Assembly: GCA_947453145.1 (NCBI GenBank)
Contig: CANGFA010000001.1
Location: 87,411-151,410 of the forward strand
DNA: 64,000 nt
DNA from: Bacteroidota bacterium
Lineage (GTDB): Bacteria > Bacteroidota > Bacteroidia > Chitinophagales > Chitinophagaceae
Reading direction: 5' to 3'
Shown: in pieces, positions 1-6,930 of the stretch
How the letters are laid out: every line of letters begins with the position of its first letter
How positions within the stretch are numbered: the stretch's first letter is position 1
Position numbers and translations under genes: made by a program
Notes under the pieces: generated by a model
The model's input: the letters and a program-made list of their open reading frames with translations, nothing else
What the model was told of the DNA's origin: nothing
The model's database searches: none

Positions 1-120
1 TACCGTTTTATCTGATCCAATACAAACATATAAGTCCCCGTATGAGGCGGCTTGTTCTAAAAAAGCTATATGTCCACTATGTAATAAATCAAAACACCCT
101 GTAACAAAAACCTTTTTCAT
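1..120 (-). CDS. Cytidylyltransferase-like nucleotidyltransferase, N-terminal fragment (cut by window start)
   Basis: Forty codons are visible from an ATG at 120, and the gene runs off the window. The start of the protein shows a Rossmann-type nucleotidyltransferase core with GCFDLLHSGH at residues 8-17, which contains the HxGH nucleotide-binding signature of the cytidylyltransferase superfamily (glycerol-3-phosphate cytidylyltransferase, RfaE2/HldE C-terminal domain, and relatives). The substrate cannot be told from this fragment. It lies 5 bases downstream of the oxidoreductase stop on the same strand, so the two are probably co-transcribed and may share a sugar or cell-surface role (inference). 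Confidence 0.8.
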   Translation of the reverse strand, partial: MKKVFVTGCFDLLHSGHIAFLEQAASYGDLYVCIGSDKTV

Positions 121-125
121 TCAAA

Positions 126-1106
126 TTATTTTTTATGACCATAAACAAATGCTTCCATTACCCGCATAGATTGTAAAGCATCCTCTGCAGAACAAGGATT
201 TTCTCTTTTTCCTAAAAAGAAAGTTACTACTTTTTCTATTAGGTTTTGTTGAACATGTAGGGGAGGATCAAATTGTATGGTTTCTTTTTGATTGCCTTTT
301 TCTAAATGAATGGTGTGACCAAATACAGAAAATTGTATGCTTCCTTCCGATCCTTTTATAATAAATAAATCCTTTTCAGGTTCATGTTGGTCAATTGCAA
401 AACACCAATCACCTGTAAATTGAATTTCATTTTCGAGTTGCATGGTTCCCTGCACTGTATCTTCCACTAAATACAATCCGGCTTTATTGCTAGCTTGTCC
501 CTGATAATGGAGGGCCTTGCCAAAAAAATAAAATACTAGGTCTAATTGATGAGGTGCTAAATCATAAAAGAACCCTCCACCCGCTTTCGCTTTATTTACC
601 CTCCAATTATTTTCATACGCACTTTTAGCGTCTGCTTTTTTATACATAACAATTTTAACCTCTGTTACTTTTCCAATAGCATGCTGCTCCAAGAGCTCTT
701 TTACTTTTAAAAAAAGGGGTAGTGCTCTTCTATAATGGGCAACTACCAATTTGCCGTTTAATTCAGTTGCCACTTTTTGCATTTGTTCACAAGCAGCAAC
801 AGTCGTAGCCATAGGCTTTTCAACGTAGACAAATTTATTGGCCTTTAAGGCTTCAATCGCATAGGCTTCATGTACTTCGGGGGGTGTTGCAATGTATATA
901 GCATCAATTTCAGGATGATGTATTAATTCCGATGCATTGCTAAAAGTATAGGGCACCTTATGACGCATTGCATAATCTTTTAACAAACCTTCGTCTCTGC
1001 GCATTGCCGCCATTAAGGTGGAATGAGGTACTTTATTAAAAGCAGGTCCACTTTTCACCTCGGTTACATTTCCACAACCAATAATTCCCCATCTAATCCT
1101 ATCCAT
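126..1106 (-). CDS. Gfo/Idh/MocA family NAD(P)-dependent oxidoreductase
   Basis: A 326-residue protein if it starts at the ATG at 1106. An in-frame TTG nine bases upstream (1115) is a weaker start. The N-terminus has a Rossmann nucleotide-binding loop (GIIGCGN), followed by IYIATPP and the family's EKPMA motif, whose Lys is the usual catalytic or cofactor-contacting residue. The C-terminal alpha/beta substrate domain fills the rest. There is no signal peptide, so it is cytoplasmic, unlike the Tat-exported paralogue at 31.7 kb. The family oxidises or reduces sugars, inositols or their derivatives; the substrate here is unknown. It is followed at 5 bases by a nucleotidyltransferase gene. Confidence 0.88.
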   Translation of the reverse strand: MDRIRWGIIGCGNVTEVKSGPAFNKVPHSTLMAAMRRDEGLLKDYAMRHKVPYTFSNASELIHHPEIDAIYIATPPEVHEAYAIEALKANKFVYVEKPMATTVAACEQMQKVATELNGKLVVAHYRRALPLFLKVKELLEQHAIGKVTEVKIVMYKKADAKSAYENNWRVNKAKAGGGFFYDLAPHQLDLVFYFFGKALHYQGQASNKAGLYLVEDTVQGTMQLENEIQFTGDWCFAIDQHEPEKDLFIIKGSEGSIQFSVFGHTIHLEKGNQKETIQFDPPLHVQQNLIEKVVTFFLGKRENPCSAEDALQSMRVMEAFVYGHKK

Positions 1107-1148
1107 ATTAATCAATTCATAAAATTGTCTTAAATGTACGAACTAATT

Positions 1149-1187
1149 TAAAATAAAACAGGTCACCTTTTTGAATAAGGCGACCTG
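1149..1187 (-). terminator. Intrinsic terminator after the trx-apbE-DUF4266-DUF3570 operon
   Basis: Arms CAGGTC (1159-1164) and GACCTG (1182-1187) pair and extend through CCTT/AAGG. On the minus strand the hairpin is followed by TTTTATTTT. It lies about 35 bases beyond the DUF3570 stop codon, where the four-gene operon should end. Confidence 0.75.
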
Positions 1188-1221
1188 AAAAAATAAAAAA
1201 TAGCCAAAAAGTATTTATTGC

Positions 1222-2562
1222 TTATTTAAAAGTAAAATGCAGTGAAATAACATTTGAATTTAAATCGGTAGTTTGAACATAATGTCCAAAGCGAAGTTCA
1301 AGGGATGCTAAATAAGTATCTTTAAACCCTCCTGGAGGAGCCGAACGCATGCCCAATCCAACATAGTTACTACTAAAAGCGGAAGCTGCATAGTTACTAG
1401 TAAAATAGGTTTCTTTTGGATTTCCTATCGCGTCTACTTTGTGTTCATACAAGGGTGCAAAGTATTTACTTGCTGTTTGTGTATAGTATCTATAAAATGG
1501 GGATACGGAAAAGAAAGGCGTAATTTTATAAGGCACTTCGATACTTGCAGTGTGCGAGGTAAGCCCCCAATCGTCCGCATAATATCTATAATAAGACCTT
1601 ACAATAATATCATCCCCAATAAAATAATTTAATCTTAATCCCAATGGAATTTTAGTTCTTGAGGAAGGTAGTTTTTCAATCCGCTCTAAATGATTATTAA
1701 AAATAACTCTATGAAAGGGTAAACCCAAATAACCATCCTGTTTTACCGCATCAAATAAAATGGCAAGTTGTACACTTTTATTAATAACCTGAGCGTAAGA
1801 AAAAGAAGCGGTAAAAGTATTTCTTGCTGCTGTTGGAATGCTAGATGATTCTTTTTCTCCCCCATAATACACGCCACCACCAGAACTTCTGCTTGCATTG
1901 GTTTTTATGATAAACTCATCATAAGGATTGGCAATAGAATTAGTACCCGTCTTATATTTTGTAGAGTCATCTGTTGGATAAATCATAGACACCTGATCAA
2001 AATAGGCGGAAACTTTGGCACTAAATTCTCCACCCGTTTTATTTTTAAAACCTACATGACCATCGAGTGCAAAAGAAGTGTAGTTGTACTCATGTGAATA
2101 ATAAGTACCTATACCCACTTCGGTTCCTTTTTCTTCATTTTCAACAGTCCAATTTAATGAAGGATACACTCTTGTACCTTCGGGCTTAGAAGCTCCTGTT
2201 GGGGAAATATATTTTTGAGAAGCCGCTGTATGGTGATCAATGCCTAAGCCTGCAATAATGGTATGTTTATTTCCTGTTTCACCATAACCCACTAATTTTA
2301 ATTCTAGCATATTGGCAAAATCATTCAACTGCTCAGAACCAGGTAATTTAATTGCGTTTGCTCCAATTCCTAATATAGCCGTACCGCCTCCAGTAACTGC
2401 CGAGTGGGTTCCGTTTTGCGTATAATAACTAGTAACCAAATTAATTTCTTCGAGCTTCAATGGCTTAGATTGAAATATATTTTCATACTGTTTGGATACC
2501 TGAGAAAACCCATGTAAAAACAATAAATACAGTCCTATTAAAGTAAGGGATAATTTTTTCAT
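1222..2562 (-). CDS. DUF3570 outer-membrane beta-barrel protein
   Basis: A 446-residue protein with a signal peptide (MKKLSLTLIGLYLLFLHGFSQ) followed by many alternating hydrophobic/polar strands ending in ISLHFTFK, with an aromatic residue near the C-terminus as in outer-membrane barrels. Length and content fit DUF3570, a family repeatedly found beside DUF4266, ApbE and thioredoxin genes. It is the last gene of a minus-strand operon, 23 bases after the DUF4266 stop. The barrel may be the outer-membrane part of a redox or metal-handling module (inference). I know of no established function for the family. Confidence 0.85.
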   Translation of the reverse strand: MKKLSLTLIGLYLLFLHGFSQVSKQYENIFQSKPLKLEEINLVTSYYTQNGTHSAVTGGGTAILGIGANAIKLPGSEQLNDFANMLELKLVGYGETGNKHTIIAGLGIDHHTAASQKYISPTGASKPEGTRVYPSLNWTVENEEKGTEVGIGTYYSHEYNYTSFALDGHVGFKNKTGGEFSAKVSAYFDQVSMIYPTDDSTKYKTGTNSIANPYDEFIIKTNASRSSGGGVYYGGEKESSSIPTAARNTFTASFSYAQVINKSVQLAILFDAVKQDGYLGLPFHRVIFNNHLERIEKLPSSRTKIPLGLRLNYFIGDDIIVRSYYRYYADDWGLTSHTASIEVPYKITPFFSVSPFYRYYTQTASKYFAPLYEHKVDAIGNPKETYFTSNYAASAFSSNYVGLGMRSAPPGGFKDTYLASLELRFGHYVQTTDLNSNVISLHFTFK

Positions 2563-2585
2563 TCAATTTTCTAAAAATATTTTAA

Positions 2586-2801
2586 TTAATTACAGCCACA
2601 GCCGCCACCCGTTTTGCCACCATTCGCTCCAGATGCACCTTCCTTATAAGACTGAAAATTTTGTTCATTTTTTTCTACTTTTCTTGACGATAATGCCATC
2701 TCTGCATCGTTGAGCCTATTTTTTTGATACTCTTTTACCGTCTCGCATGAACTTGCTATAACAAGTATCATCATTAATAAGAATGGTGTTTTGTTTTTCA
2801 T
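2586..2801 (-). CDS. DUF4266 small lipoprotein with Gly/Cys-rich C-terminus
   Basis: A 71-residue protein with a lipoprotein signal peptide (lipobox IASSC, Cys at residue 19), a charged middle, and a Gly-rich tail ending in GGGCGCN. The two tail cysteines, with the last four residues CGCN, look conserved by design and could bind a metal, form a redox pair or be modified. It sits 10 bases after apbE and 23 bases before DUF3570. The stretch SGAN near residues 57-60 recalls the SGAT-type flavinylation motif used by ApbE, but Asn replaces the Thr acceptor, so flavin attachment there is unlikely. Confidence 0.85.
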   Translation of the reverse strand: MKNKTPFLLMMILVIASSCETVKEYQKNRLNDAEMALSSRKVEKNEQNFQSYKEGASGANGGKTGGGCGCN

Positions 2802-2811
2802 AATGAAATTA

Positions 2812-3747
2812 TTATTTTGTCAACTTAATATTTTTAGAAGCATATAGTGTGTTGTGCTCGTCAATGATAATAGCTTCAATGTCTTTAATTTGATTAATCA
2901 TATACATCCCCGCTTCAATGCCCATTATCATTACTGGTGTTGCCATCGCATCTGCAACTTCGGCATTGGTGGATACGATGGTTACACTTTTAATACCTGT
3001 GACAGGTAAACCTGTTTTTGGATTAATAGTGTGTGAATATTTTTTTCCATCAATGATTACATATTTTTCATAATTACCCGAAGTGGCCACCGATAAATCA
3101 CTTACGTTCATATAAGAGAAAACACTATTCGCCATTTCCGGGTGTACAATACCAATCGTCCACTTATCTCCGTTGGGCATCGAACCCCAGGTAGTTAAAT
3201 CGCCTGACGCATTCACCACTCCACTCCCCACTCCCTCAGATTGCAATAAGGCTTTTGCTTTTTCAGCTGCATATCCTTTACCTATTCCTCCAAATCCAAT
3301 CCGCATTCCTTTTTCTTTCAAAAAAACAGTACCAGCTATTTTATCAATAAGAATATTTTTATAGTTAATGAGTTTAACGCTTTCTTTGGCTTGTTCTACA
3401 TTGGGAAGCGTTGACATGGTGGTATCAAAATTCCATAAGGATTTATCTACCGATCCATAACTAATATCAAATGCACCTTGCGTTATCGAAGAAATCCGCA
3501 AAGCTCTTTCAATTAATAAAATAATTTCTTCTGAAACGCGAACAGGTATTATACCAGCATTATTGTTAATTAAATTGGTATCGCTGTCTTCGGAAAAAGT
3601 AGTAAGTAATTTTTCAATGCGTTTAATTTCATTAACCGCTAATGCAATTTTTTCATTGGCCCAACTTTCACTATCACCAACCACGGTGATTTCAAAATGG
3701 TTACCCATTAATTTCATCGATTGTTTATATAATGAAAGTGAAGGCAT
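2812..3747 (-). CDS. apbE: FAD:protein FMN transferase (ApbE family)
   Basis: A 311-residue member of the ApbE family, which covalently attaches FMN to Ser/Thr of target proteins outside the cytoplasm using FAD and Mg2+. Visible motifs are GGIGKGYAAEKA (FAD site), NASGDLTTWG, SVATSGNYEKY, HTINPKTGLPV and the late metal-binding NAEVADAMAT. Most Gram-negative ApbE proteins carry a signal peptide or lipobox. This one starts MPSLSLYKQSMKLMG with neither, so its location is unclear. The start lies 2 bases after the thioredoxin stop, which indicates translational coupling. No classical flavinylated partner (RnfG, NqrC, FMN_bind) is visible nearby. Confidence 0.92.
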   Translation of the reverse strand: MPSLSLYKQSMKLMGNHFEITVVGDSESWANEKIALAVNEIKRIEKLLTTFSEDSDTNLINNNAGIIPVRVSEEIILLIERALRISSITQGAFDISYGSVDKSLWNFDTTMSTLPNVEQAKESVKLINYKNILIDKIAGTVFLKEKGMRIGFGGIGKGYAAEKAKALLQSEGVGSGVVNASGDLTTWGSMPNGDKWTIGIVHPEMANSVFSYMNVSDLSVATSGNYEKYVIIDGKKYSHTINPKTGLPVTGIKSVTIVSTNAEVADAMATPVMIMGIEAGMYMINQIKDIEAIIIDEHNTLYASKNIKLTK

Positions 3748-3749
3748 GC

Positions 3750-4196
3750 TTATTGATGATCTTGGATTGTTTGTTGGATATCCAAAATAAAATTATTAGG
3801 TGAAGCTGGAAAACCTTCCCAACTTTTTACCACATTCCCGTTTTGATCTAATAAAACGGTTAATGGAAAAATGCCTCTGGTATTATATTTGTCTGCCACT
3901 TCATCATTTAATTTTTGTTGTGCTGCAGATAATTGATTTTTTTTAGCCCTGGGAAAATCTGCATTAATTAAAACTAATTTTTCATTGGCTACTTTTACAA
4001 AGTCTTCCATGACAAAAACTTCCTGATGCAATTTGATACAAGGCCCACACCAATCAGATCCTGAAAAGTTTAATAAAATATACTTATGTTCTTTTTGAGC
4101 GGATTGCAATGCATCCCTTAAATTATGCCCCCAGTTAAGAGATGGATTTGCAAATGAACTGGTTAATAAAAATAAAATTCCTACAATGAATTTCAT
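3750..4196 (-). CDS. Secreted thioredoxin-like protein
   Basis: A 148-residue protein with a short signal peptide (MKFIVGILFLLTSSFA) and a thioredoxin fold. The active site SDWCGPC has cysteines at 50 and 53, and FPLTVLLDQNG supplies the cis-Pro strand. It resembles the periplasmic thioredoxin_7/DsbD-gamma type. It is the first gene of the operon trx, apbE, DUF4266, DUF3570. A periplasmic disulfide reductase upstream of a Cys-tailed lipoprotein suggests it keeps those cysteines reduced (inference). Confidence 0.9.
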   Translation of the reverse strand: MKFIVGILFLLTSSFANPSLNWGHNLRDALQSAQKEHKYILLNFSGSDWCGPCIKLHQEVFVMEDFVKVANEKLVLINADFPRAKKNQLSAAQQKLNDEVADKYNTRGIFPLTVLLDQNGNVVKSWEGFPASPNNFILDIQQTIQDHQ

Positions 4197-4330
4197 GATT
4201 TAAAAGATTGATATTAAATAGGTAGCTCAAATATCGGTTAATAATAATGTTTAAACATCCGTTAGTATCGTTTTTAACTTATTTATAAGCTAAATGCTCC
4301 TATGATTTTAATCAGTTTAATCAAAAACAT

Positions 4331-4359
4331 AAAAAAGGGCAGTATAGAAATACCGCCCG
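4331..4359 (-). terminator. Intrinsic terminator of the tRNA-like gene
   Basis: Arms GGGC+GTAT (4337-4345) and ATAC+GCCC (4350-4358) pair around an AGAA/TTCT loop with one mismatch. On the minus strand the stem is followed directly by six Ts. It lies about 35 bases beyond the 3' end of the tRNA-like gene and before the thioredoxin gene. Confidence 0.8.
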
Positions 4360-4391
4360 AATGAACGATTGCTTGCCTATGTATGTTCCAG

Positions 4392-4462
4392 CTGTCACAG
4401 ATGGGTTCGAACCATCGTTAAGGGTTTTGCTGACCCTTGCCTCTCCACTCGGCCACATGACA
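4392..4462 (-). tRNA. tRNA-like gene, Cys(GCA)-like anticodon arm with unusual loop
   Basis: Read on the minus strand, a 71-nt cloverleaf folds. The acceptor TGTCATG pairs with TGTGACA (two G-U pairs). The D-arm is GCC/GGC with a GTGG-type loop. The anticodon arm AGGGT/ACCCT has loop CAGCAAA. The T-arm GATGG/CCATC has the canonical loop TTCGAAC. In the normal register the anticodon is GCA (Cys), but position 33 is A instead of the near-universal U, and the base after the acceptor stem is G rather than the U73 expected of tRNA-Cys. CCA is not encoded. A promoter-like box lies upstream and a terminator downstream, so it is probably transcribed. Isotype and function are uncertain; it may be a degenerate tRNA. 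Confidence 0.65.
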
Positions 4463-4740
4463 AAATTTTTATGGTTACATCTTTTTAAATAAACACATAA
4501 TTGATGTAGTATTTGAATTGATAGGACAAATATAGCGAGGATTTTTAATATTGTCTACTATTTTAATAGACTTTAATATTAAATAGGTTAAAAATGTATA
4601 TATTTATTGATTATCAATATACTACATATAACATAAATGTGATTAAAGGACCTAAAAGTACAAAATGAATAAAATCAGCTTCCAAATAGATGCCGTAACT
4701 TCGTTTATCTCCTGTTGGTGATATAACTAGTTATAATGCA
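4463..4740. other. AT-rich intergenic spacer between the tRNA-like gene and the exchanger gene
   Basis: About 280 bases with no protein-like frame. It holds the tRNA promoter-like box, a small inverted repeat GTCTA...TAGAC (4552-4570), and a perfect 14-bp palindrome TATAACTAGTTATA at 4722-4735 ending 5 bases before the exchanger ATG. The palindrome could be an operator or could occlude the start in mRNA. In such AT-rich DNA it could also be chance. Confidence 0.4.
4527..4534 (-). promoter_or_regulatory. Bacteroidota -7 box (TATATTTG) upstream of the tRNA-like gene
   Basis: An exact match to the TAnnTTTG consensus of Bacteroidota housekeeping promoters, oriented toward the tRNA-like gene 65 bases downstream. 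No clear -33 TTG is seen at the usual spacing, so support is moderate. Confidence 0.4.
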
Positions 4741-5781
4741 ATGAATTTTCAAAGCGTACCAAATCATTTATTAATTACTGTTTTTTTATTCTCTACTATT
4801 GCAATTTGGTTAAGTGGCATTAAACTAACAAAGGCAATAGATGCAATTACTACACATTATAATTTAGGGGAAGCTTTTGGAGGAATGGTTTTTTTATCTA
4901 TTGTGACCAATCTGCCCGAAATTGCGATTACTGCAGTAGCTGCTTATCATCGCGATTATGATATAGCTATTAGTAATTTACTTGGGGGCATAGCCATTCA
5001 AACAGTTGTTTTGGCTTTGATTGATGTTTTTGGCGTAGGGCGATCTGCACCGCTTACTCAAAAAGGACATGCTAAAATATTAATTGTAGAAGGACTAGCT
5101 GTTATTTTTATTTTAAGTATCGTATTAATAGCAAGCCAATTTCCTGCAACAATCATTTTTGCAAGAAGCACACCTTTTGAGTGGTTGATTGCATTGATAT
5201 GGTTGGGTACCATTTATTTGACTACAACTTACATGACCCAAAAGAAAAAAATAATACTAAGTCAAAAAACAAAAAACGAAATTTTACGCTTTCCCAAATC
5301 AAAATTTAATGGTTCTATAAGTGCCGCTATTTTAGTTTTATCCATTGGAGCAATTATAACGCTATTTGCAGGTTGGGCATTAGAAGTTTCTGGAGAGCAG
5401 TTAGCTATACGATGGGGTATGAGTGGTATATTATTTGGAGGTACTATTTTAGCATTATGTACTGCCTTGCCTGAAATATCTACTGGTATTGCTTCTGCTA
5501 AAATTAGAGATTACAATATGGCTGTGAGTGATATATTTGGCGGTAATGCCTTTTTACCTGTACTTTTTTTAATGGCATCACTCATTGGCGGTGACGCTAT
5601 CTTACCTAATCTAAAAGCATCTGATATTTATTTAACAGTTTTGGGTATTATACTTACCGGTATTTATATGATTGGCATGGTCATACATTCCAAAAAACAA
5701 ATTTTAAGAATGGGTATTGATTCCTTGGTGGTGGTGATTGTTTATTTATTGGGACTTTGGGGTTTGGTAACATTAATTTAA
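4741..5781 (+). CDS. Sodium/calcium exchanger (CaCA) family membrane protein
   Basis: A 346-residue protein of about ten membrane helices with the internal duplication typical of CaCA transporters. The first repeat has SIVTNLPEIAITAVAAYHRDY, cut here as TNLPE with downstream NLLGG; the second has CTALPEISTGIASAKIRDY, with ALPE and downstream DIFGGNAF. The paired alpha-repeat Glu residues form the cation site in the family (YrbG/ChaA-like antiporters). It likely exchanges Ca2+ or another divalent ion against Na+ or H+ across the inner membrane. The usual GSN after repeat 2 reads GGN here. It is monocistronic, with a palindrome just upstream of the ATG. Confidence 0.88.
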   Translation: MNFQSVPNHLLITVFLFSTIAIWLSGIKLTKAIDAITTHYNLGEAFGGMVFLSIVTNLPEIAITAVAAYHRDYDIAISNLLGGIAIQTVVLALIDVFGVGRSAPLTQKGHAKILIVEGLAVIFILSIVLIASQFPATIIFARSTPFEWLIALIWLGTIYLTTTYMTQKKKIILSQKTKNEILRFPKSKFNGSISAAILVLSIGAIITLFAGWALEVSGEQLAIRWGMSGILFGGTILALCTALPEISTGIASAKIRDYNMAVSDIFGGNAFLPVLFLMASLIGGDAILPNLKASDIYLTVLGIILTGIYMIGMVIHSKKQILRMGIDSLVVVIVYLLGLWGLVTLI

Positions 5782-5876
5782 CACAGCTTCTTTATATAAT
5801 TAGAGCAATTTAACCACTGGTGTAAATAAACTATACCTTCTCCAATTTGTCTTATATTCGAAACATAATTAAATAC

Positions 5877-6878
5877 ATGAAAAAAATAATTTTATTGCTT
5901 TTAATAGCAAGCCCCCTTTTTATTTTGGCACAACAAAGTAGTTTTGCAGTTAAACAAAGTTTTCCCATTAAAAGTAGTGGAGGTTGGGATTACATAACCG
6001 TTTATAAAAATAATTTATACGTATCACATGGAACACAAGTAAATATTTTAAATAAGCAAACTGGAGATTCAATAGGTATTATTGAAAATACCACCGGCGT
6101 GCATGGTATTGCATTTGACCCAATTCAAAATATAGGTTTTACGAGCAATGGAAGATTAAATAATGTATTTGCTTTTAATGTAAATAGCAACGCTATTACG
6201 GCAACCATTCCAACAGGCGAAAATCCAGACGCCATTATGTATGAAGCATTCACTAAAAAAATAATTACTTGTAATGGTCGTAGTAAAAATTTAAGTTTTA
6301 TAGATCCTGTTTCTATGAAAAATATTGGAACCGTGGATGTAGGTGGAAAACCTGAAACTGCCGTTTCAGATGAAAGAGGAAATGTATATGTAAACGTAGA
6401 GGACAAAAATGAAATTGTAAAAATTGATGCCGTTAATTTAAAAGTCTTGGGGCACTGGAGTATTCTTCCAGTGGAAGAACCAACAGGGCTAGCCATTGAT
6501 TTAAAAAATAAAAGACTGTTTGCTGCGGGAGATAAAAAAATGGTAGTAGTCAATTTTGAAAATGGACAAATTGTTACTACCCTTCCTATTGGTGAAGGTT
6601 GTGATGGGCTGGTGTTTGACAACAATAAAAAATTAATCTTCACTTCTAATGGATCAGGCACTTTAAGTGTGATACAACAAAAAGACGCTAATAACTATGC
6701 ATTGCTTGAAACAGTAGCTACTCAAAAAAGTGCAAGAACCATTGCTATTGATGAAACTACTGGATTAGTATATTTACCTGCTGCACAATTTGAAACACCT
6801 GCAGCTGGAGCACCAGAAAATAAAAGAACACCAGTGATACCTGGTACTTTTAAAATAATGGTAGTGGGTAAAAAATAG
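5877..6878 (+). CDS. Secreted YncE-like beta-propeller protein
   Basis: I place the start at the ATG at 5877 because it gives a clean signal peptide (MKKIILLLLIASPLFILAQQ); a longer frame from TTG 5847 adds ten residues before it. The 333-residue protein has repeating propeller blades (GIAFDPIQN, ETAVSDERGN, GLAIDLKNKRL, GLVFDNNKKL, TIAIDETTGL) as in YncE/YVTN propellers. It is 52 bases upstream of a TonB-dependent receptor on the same strand. In several bacteria YncE-type propellers accompany TonB receptors for metal or cofactor uptake; that role here is inference. The final residues (PVIPGTFKIMVVGKK) form the closing strand. Confidence 0.85.
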   Translation: MKKIILLLLIASPLFILAQQSSFAVKQSFPIKSSGGWDYITVYKNNLYVSHGTQVNILNKQTGDSIGIIENTTGVHGIAFDPIQNIGFTSNGRLNNVFAFNVNSNAITATIPTGENPDAIMYEAFTKKIITCNGRSKNLSFIDPVSMKNIGTVDVGGKPETAVSDERGNVYVNVEDKNEIVKIDAVNLKVLGHWSILPVEEPTGLAIDLKNKRLFAAGDKKMVVVNFENGQIVTTLPIGEGCDGLVFDNNKKLIFTSNGSGTLSVIQQKDANNYALLETVATQKSARTIAIDETTGLVYLPAAQFETPAAGAPENKRTPVIPGTFKIMVVGKK

Positions 6879-6930
6879 TTTAATAAATAGTTTGTATATA
6901 ATTCGTAAAAATTAAAAGTAAGCGAACAGC

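Noticed and set aside
1441..1632. Plus-strand ORF inside the DUF3570 gene
   Set aside because: It lies wholly opposite a well-supported barrel gene and has no signal, motif or promoter; it is a shadow frame.
4463..4740. CRISPR array or attachment site near the tRNA-like gene
   Set aside because: There are no evenly spaced repeats and no integrase gene or direct repeat of the tRNA 3' end in the window.
6125..6661. 178-codon minus-strand frame inside the YncE-like gene
   Set aside because: Long but antisense to a clear propeller gene with signal peptide and blades; its composition (Ser/Leu/Pro/Phe-rich) is typical of a shadow frame in this AT-rich DNA.
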